Below, piece after piece: positions 42,619-45,244 of a stretch of DNA of 45,244 bases. Under the pieces are notes generated by a model. The model was not told the origin of the DNA. It searched no databases and saw only the letters and a list, made by a program, of their open reading frames with translations. The translations under genes were made by a program, and so were the position numbers. How positions within the stretch are numbered: the first letter of the stretch is position 1; each line of letters opens with the position of its first letter. Source of the stretch: Bryobacter sp. (GTDB lineage Bacteria; Acidobacteriota; Terriglobia; Bryobacterales; Bryobacteraceae); contig JALHNI010000036.1 of the NCBI GenBank assembly GCA_022843605.1, positions 1-45,244 on the forward strand. Direction: 5' to 3'.

Positions 42619-44250
42619 CTACTCCTGGGAGTCGGTCGTACTAAAGCTTTGGCCGCGTTGCGCAACCTGCATCGGATTAAGCCCGCCAGCGTAAGAAGCA
42701 ATACCGTTGAAGATCTGCTCCGCAATCTTCTGGCGGTATTCGCCTTTGCGCAGGTTCGCTTCTTCCGTCGCATTGCTCACAAAGCCAATCTCCGTTAGGA
42801 TGGCGGGCATGTCGGCGCCGATTAGCACGATGAACGGAGCCCGCTTCACGCCGCGATTTCGCAGGCGGCTGTCACCGACGACCAAGGCGTTCTGCACTTT
42901 GGTGGCGAATTCGCGCGACTCGTCGAGCTTGGCGTTCAAAGCAATCTTTTGCAGCAGATCATTGAGTTCGTGTACGTTCTTGCGGGCCGAAGCGTTCTCG
43001 CGGGAAGCCACTTCCATGGCCGCGGGAGAAGCGGCAAAATTCAGGTAGAAAGTCTCGATGCCGGTGGCGGAGCGGGCTGGTGAGGAGTTGGCATGGACCG
43101 AAATAAACAGGTCCGCTTTTTTCTCATTCGCAATTTGGGTGCGCTCTTCTAGAGAAACGAACGAATCGTCACCGCGGGTGAGAATGACTTCGGCTCCCAG
43201 GCCCTGACGTAGCAACGCAGCCAGTCGCTTGCTGACATCGAGCACCAACTCTTTTTCGTGCAGCCCGCCGTGTCCGGAGGTGCCATAGTCCTGGCCGCCA
43301 TGGCCCGGGTCGATTACGATGCGGCCCACCTTCAAGCCCAGCGCACGAATCATTGAGCGATCGGGAACGACGGTACGGTCAACTATGGGAGGCGGAATAA
43401 CCTCGGCGGCAGGTGCGCGCTTCGGCAGGCTCGCGGCGATGGCGACCGGGGGCAAGTTGCGCGGCAGGGGATCGTCGGTGACGGTGCTCTTGACGACCGT
43501 CTTCGCTACAGTGGGCTTAGCCGCGTCGGCCTTGACGGCGACAGGCTTCGGCGGCGGCGCGATATAGGAAAGGGCCGTGTGCGATACCACCGTGGAACGC
43601 GCCGGAACCCGAGGATAGAGCTGAATGTCGGGCGGAGCGGACATCAGGATGACCGGCTGGCGACGAACGGTTCGGACCGGCAACGTCGAGGGATCAAAAC
43701 GGCGTATGGCCGGCTTTTCGATCCGTTTCACTTCCGCCACTTTGCGTTCGGGCGGCGAAGGCCGATCGACCGGACCAGGCGTAACGGCAATCAACTCGCT
43801 CTGCTTCTCCAGGGTGCCGGGAGGCGCGGCACTCCCGCGCCGAAACTCAACGATCAAGCGGGGCGGGTTGAGCGAAAGAGTCGCCTTATAGACAACGTCG
43901 GGTGACTCCATGTCGAACACCAGGCGCGTGAGGCCAGGTTGATTCTCAGCCACACGAATCTGCTTAATGTGCCGGTCACTTACATTGAGTTGTGCGCTAC
44001 GCTGGCGGCCGGCGGCGAGGCGAGGTACAAAGCGAGGAAGATCGAAGAAAACGCGGTCAGGGTTTTCGATGCGCTCGGTGCGGAATACGGCTTCGCTGGA
44101 AAGAGCGATGACGACGCGGGTGACATTGGGTTCAGAAGTAAATCGGACATCGCGAACCGACTCGATACCTTGGGAGTACCCAGGGCTCGAGATAGCACCA
44201 GCGAGGGCGAGGAGCCCTAGTACGTTTCGCCAAATCCGGCTACTTGCCAT
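42619..44250 (-). CDS. N-acetylmuramoyl-L-alanine amidase with AMIN domain (AmiC-like)
   Basis: A peptidoglycan amidase of 543 residues that cleaves the amide bond between muramic acid and L-alanine, acting in the periplasm. A signal peptide (RNVLGLLALAGAISSPGYSQ) is followed by an AMIN domain (about 30-140), which targets the cell wall at the septum, and a Pro/Ala/Lys-rich linker of about 150 residues. The Amidase_3 zinc domain (about 310-515) follows: IVIDPGHGGQD, HEKELVLDVSKRLA, LFISVHANSS and PAILTEIGFVSN carry the ligands His, Glu, His and the catalytic Glu. The ATG at 44250 gives a good signal; a GTG two codons upstream is possible. It lies 80 bp after the transglycosylase gene in the same direction. 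Confidence 0.92.
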   Translation of the reverse strand: MASSRIWRNVLGLLALAGAISSPGYSQGIESVRDVRFTSEPNVTRVVIALSSEAVFRTERIENPDRVFFDLPRFVPRLAAGRQRSAQLNVSDRHIKQIRVAENQPGLTRLVFDMESPDVVYKATLSLNPPRLIVEFRRGSAAPPGTLEKQSELIAVTPGPVDRPSPPERKVAEVKRIEKPAIRRFDPSTLPVRTVRRQPVILMSAPPDIQLYPRVPARSTVVSHTALSYIAPPPKPVAVKADAAKPTVAKTVVKSTVTDDPLPRNLPPVAIAASLPKRAPAAEVIPPPIVDRTVVPDRSMIRALGLKVGRIVIDPGHGGQDYGTSGHGGLHEKELVLDVSKRLAALLRQGLGAEVILTRGDDSFVSLEERTQIANEKKADLFISVHANSSPARSATGIETFYLNFAASPAAMEVASRENASARKNVHELNDLLQKIALNAKLDESREFATKVQNALVVGDSRLRNRGVKRAPFIVLIGADMPAILTEIGFVSNATEEANLRKGEYRQKIAEQIFNGIASYAGGLNPMQVAQRGQSFSTTDSQE

Positions 44251-44274
44251 GACCACTAGTCTACCCTGTCCTTA

Positions 44275-44329
44275 CCCCCCAACGCGGGGAGAAGAATTTC
44301 GACGCACCTCCCCCGATTGTGCGGGGAGG
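44275..44329. repeat. two GC-rich hairpins between transglycosylase and amidase genes
   Basis: Within 44257-44329, CCTCCCC (44307-44313) pairs with GGGGAGG (44323-44329), extended by one G-C pair. A second small element, CCCC...GGGG, sits at 44275-44289. Neither is followed by a proper T-tract on the minus strand, so termination is weak at best. They resemble the hairpin at 2693-2718. Confidence 0.4.
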
Positions 44330-45184
44330 CTAGTCGTTGACCTGCCGCAATGTTATATGGATTCGTCCTTCGCCGTCAACGAATTCTTGTAAAACCGGAG
44401 GCGGCGGGGTGCTTTTCACGGCGGGCAAAATCGGTTGGGGACGCTGGGTCTTTTCGCGACGGGCCAAACCGTAGTAACGCCCGACCTTGTACACGTAGTC
44501 CTGGGTCTCTGCGTAAGGTGGGATCCACCCGTACTTTGCGACGGCGCCCTCCCCCGCGTTGTAAGCAGCCAGGACAAGTCGCTCGTCGGTAAAAAGGGAC
44601 TGCAGGTACTTCAAGTAGCGAATGCCGCCCTCGATGTTCTGCTCTGGATCGAAGGCATTCCGGACGCCATACTGGCGCGCGGTGGAAGGAATCAACTGCA
44701 TTAGGCCTTCGGCGCCTTTGGGAGAAATGGCATAAGGATTGTAGTTGCTTTCCGCCCGAATGACGGAGTGAACCAGAAGCGGATCGAGCCCGTGCTGGCG
44801 GGACTTCTCCTCGACGATGGCGCGGATGCGTTCCGGCGCAGGCGGCATTTTGGGCAACTTCGGCATGGGCGCCACCAGACCGGAAGCAGAAATGCTGATG
44901 GGCTCGGCCGGAAGAGACTCAACGGGACGTGGGGCGACGGCGCTGGGAGTGACTGGGCCGGGAGTTACCGGGCTTGGAGTTACAGGCCGAGGCGCAACTG
45001 CGATCGGCGCGGCCGGCACGGCCGGCCTTTCGGCGATGGCAAACGTGGTTCGGACCAGACGACCGGTCTTTGGGTCAACCCGAACGACGGTCTTCGTCTT
45101 GGTGCTCGACTTTCCGGTTGGACGCGCAAGATCGCCCGCCCAGCAGGTGAGAGTCAAGCAGAGAGCAATGGATAGACGGGTCAA
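44330..45184 (-). CDS. SLT-domain lytic transglycosylase
   Basis: Cleaves the glycan strands of peptidoglycan, leaving anhydromuramic ends. A signal peptide (MTRLSIALCLTLTCWAG) is followed by a Pro/Val-rich linker and the SLT domain: HGLDPLLVHSVIRAESNYNPYAISPKGAEGLMQLIPSTARQYGV with the catalytic Glu in IRAESNYNP (about residue 145), then NIEGGIRYLKYL and LAAYNAGEGAV. I choose the TTG at 45184, since the -10 at 45203-45208 would place the transcript start near 45196, downstream of the TTG at 45199. The C-terminal tail is Pro-rich. It is co-directional with the amidase gene, so both peptidoglycan enzymes may be co-expressed. Confidence 0.88.
   Translation of the reverse strand: MTRLSIALCLTLTCWAGDLARPTGKSSTKTKTVVRVDPKTGRLVRTTFAIAERPAVPAAPIAVAPRPVTPSPVTPGPVTPSAVAPRPVESLPAEPISISASGLVAPMPKLPKMPPAPERIRAIVEEKSRQHGLDPLLVHSVIRAESNYNPYAISPKGAEGLMQLIPSTARQYGVRNAFDPEQNIEGGIRYLKYLQSLFTDERLVLAAYNAGEGAVAKYGWIPPYAETQDYVYKVGRYYGLARREKTQRPQPILPAVKSTPPPPVLQEFVDGEGRIHITLRQVND
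44946..45005 (-). repeat. imperfect 15-nt tandem repeats coding a Pro/Val linker
   Basis: Four consecutive 15-base units, GGAGTGACTGGGCCG, GGAGTTACCGGGCTT, GGAGTTACAGGCCGA and a divergent fourth, encode the Val-Thr/Ala-Pro linker of the transglycosylase. Such repeats can expand and contract, so linker length may vary between strains. Confidence 0.6.
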
Positions 45185-45202
45185 GGTGCTTCTTATCAAT
45201 GG

Positions 45203-45223
45203 ATTATACCAGGATGGTATGAT
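45203..45223. promoter_or_regulatory. divergent promoter core with small palindrome
   Basis: On the minus strand TATAAT (45208-45203) is a perfect -10 for the transglycosylase gene. On the plus strand TATGAT (45218-45223) may serve a gene that begins beyond the window edge (a GGAGGTGAGC string with GTG at 45230). ATACC (45206-45210) and GGTAT (45216-45220) form an inverted repeat between the two -10s. The two promoters would compete for polymerase. Confidence 0.4.
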
Positions 45224-45244
45224 GCGGAGGTGAGCCGTAGCGAG

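Overview
The window looks like a chromosomal segment of a Gram-negative member of the Acidobacteriota, most likely of the Solibacter/Bryobacter type. This is inferred from gene content, not from a database match. The signs are a very long receptor with an N-terminal carboxypeptidase-regulatory domain and a plug (Oar-like), many secreted hydrolases, the futalosine route to menaquinone (mqnE-mqnA), outer-membrane machinery (TolC, RND, alginate-export barrel, amidase with AMIN domain), high GC and frequent TTG/GTG starts. I see no rRNA, tRNA, CRISPR array, insertion sequence, integrase or phage gene.

Region 1 (1-10565, plus strand): the end of a small membrane-protein gene; a translationally coupled arginine block (argC-argB-short N-acetylglutamate synthase); a molybdopterin-binding-domain protein; a gap with a strong terminator and a possible small RNA; then a PGPGW membrane protein, uvrA and pyruvate carboxylase packed as one operon.

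Region 2 (10566-20418, minus strand): a lipoprotein solute-binding protein, a DUF937 protein, an M48 protease, an acyl-CoA carboxylase beta subunit and a GNAT acetyltransferase in one series; a TonB-dependent receptor with its own terminator; then mqnE and mqnA.

Region 3 (20477-29554): a YdeP/FdhF-type molybdopterin oxidoreductase facing a photolyase/cryptochrome; a secreted amidohydrolase; alkA; an Nramp metal transporter fused to a UspA domain, with a perfect palindrome in front; and a LuxR-type regulator. DNA repair is represented three times in the window (uvrA, photolyase, alkA).

Region 4 (29671-42154): a secreted M28 peptidase; a cytosolic Asp-box (Ycf48/sialidase-like) beta-propeller overlapping a ubiquitin-like MoaD/ThiS protein that ends in Gly-Gly; a NarL-type histidine kinase and response regulator; and, on the opposite strand, an RraA-adaptor-RND-TolC operon preceded by an alginate-export-type barrel.

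Region 5 (42226-45244): a small SnoaL-like protein, an AMIN/Amidase_3 cell-wall amidase and an SLT lytic transglycosylase, the last two both acting on peptidoglycan.

The gene order is compact. All five convergent junctions are 17 bp or shorter, or overlap, so there is little or no room for terminators between facing genes. The most promising less-described items are the propeller/ubiquitin-like pair, the small-RNA candidate at 3990-4085, the Nramp-UspA fusion with its palindrome, and an RraA-headed RND operon whose pump departs from the usual proton-relay residues.
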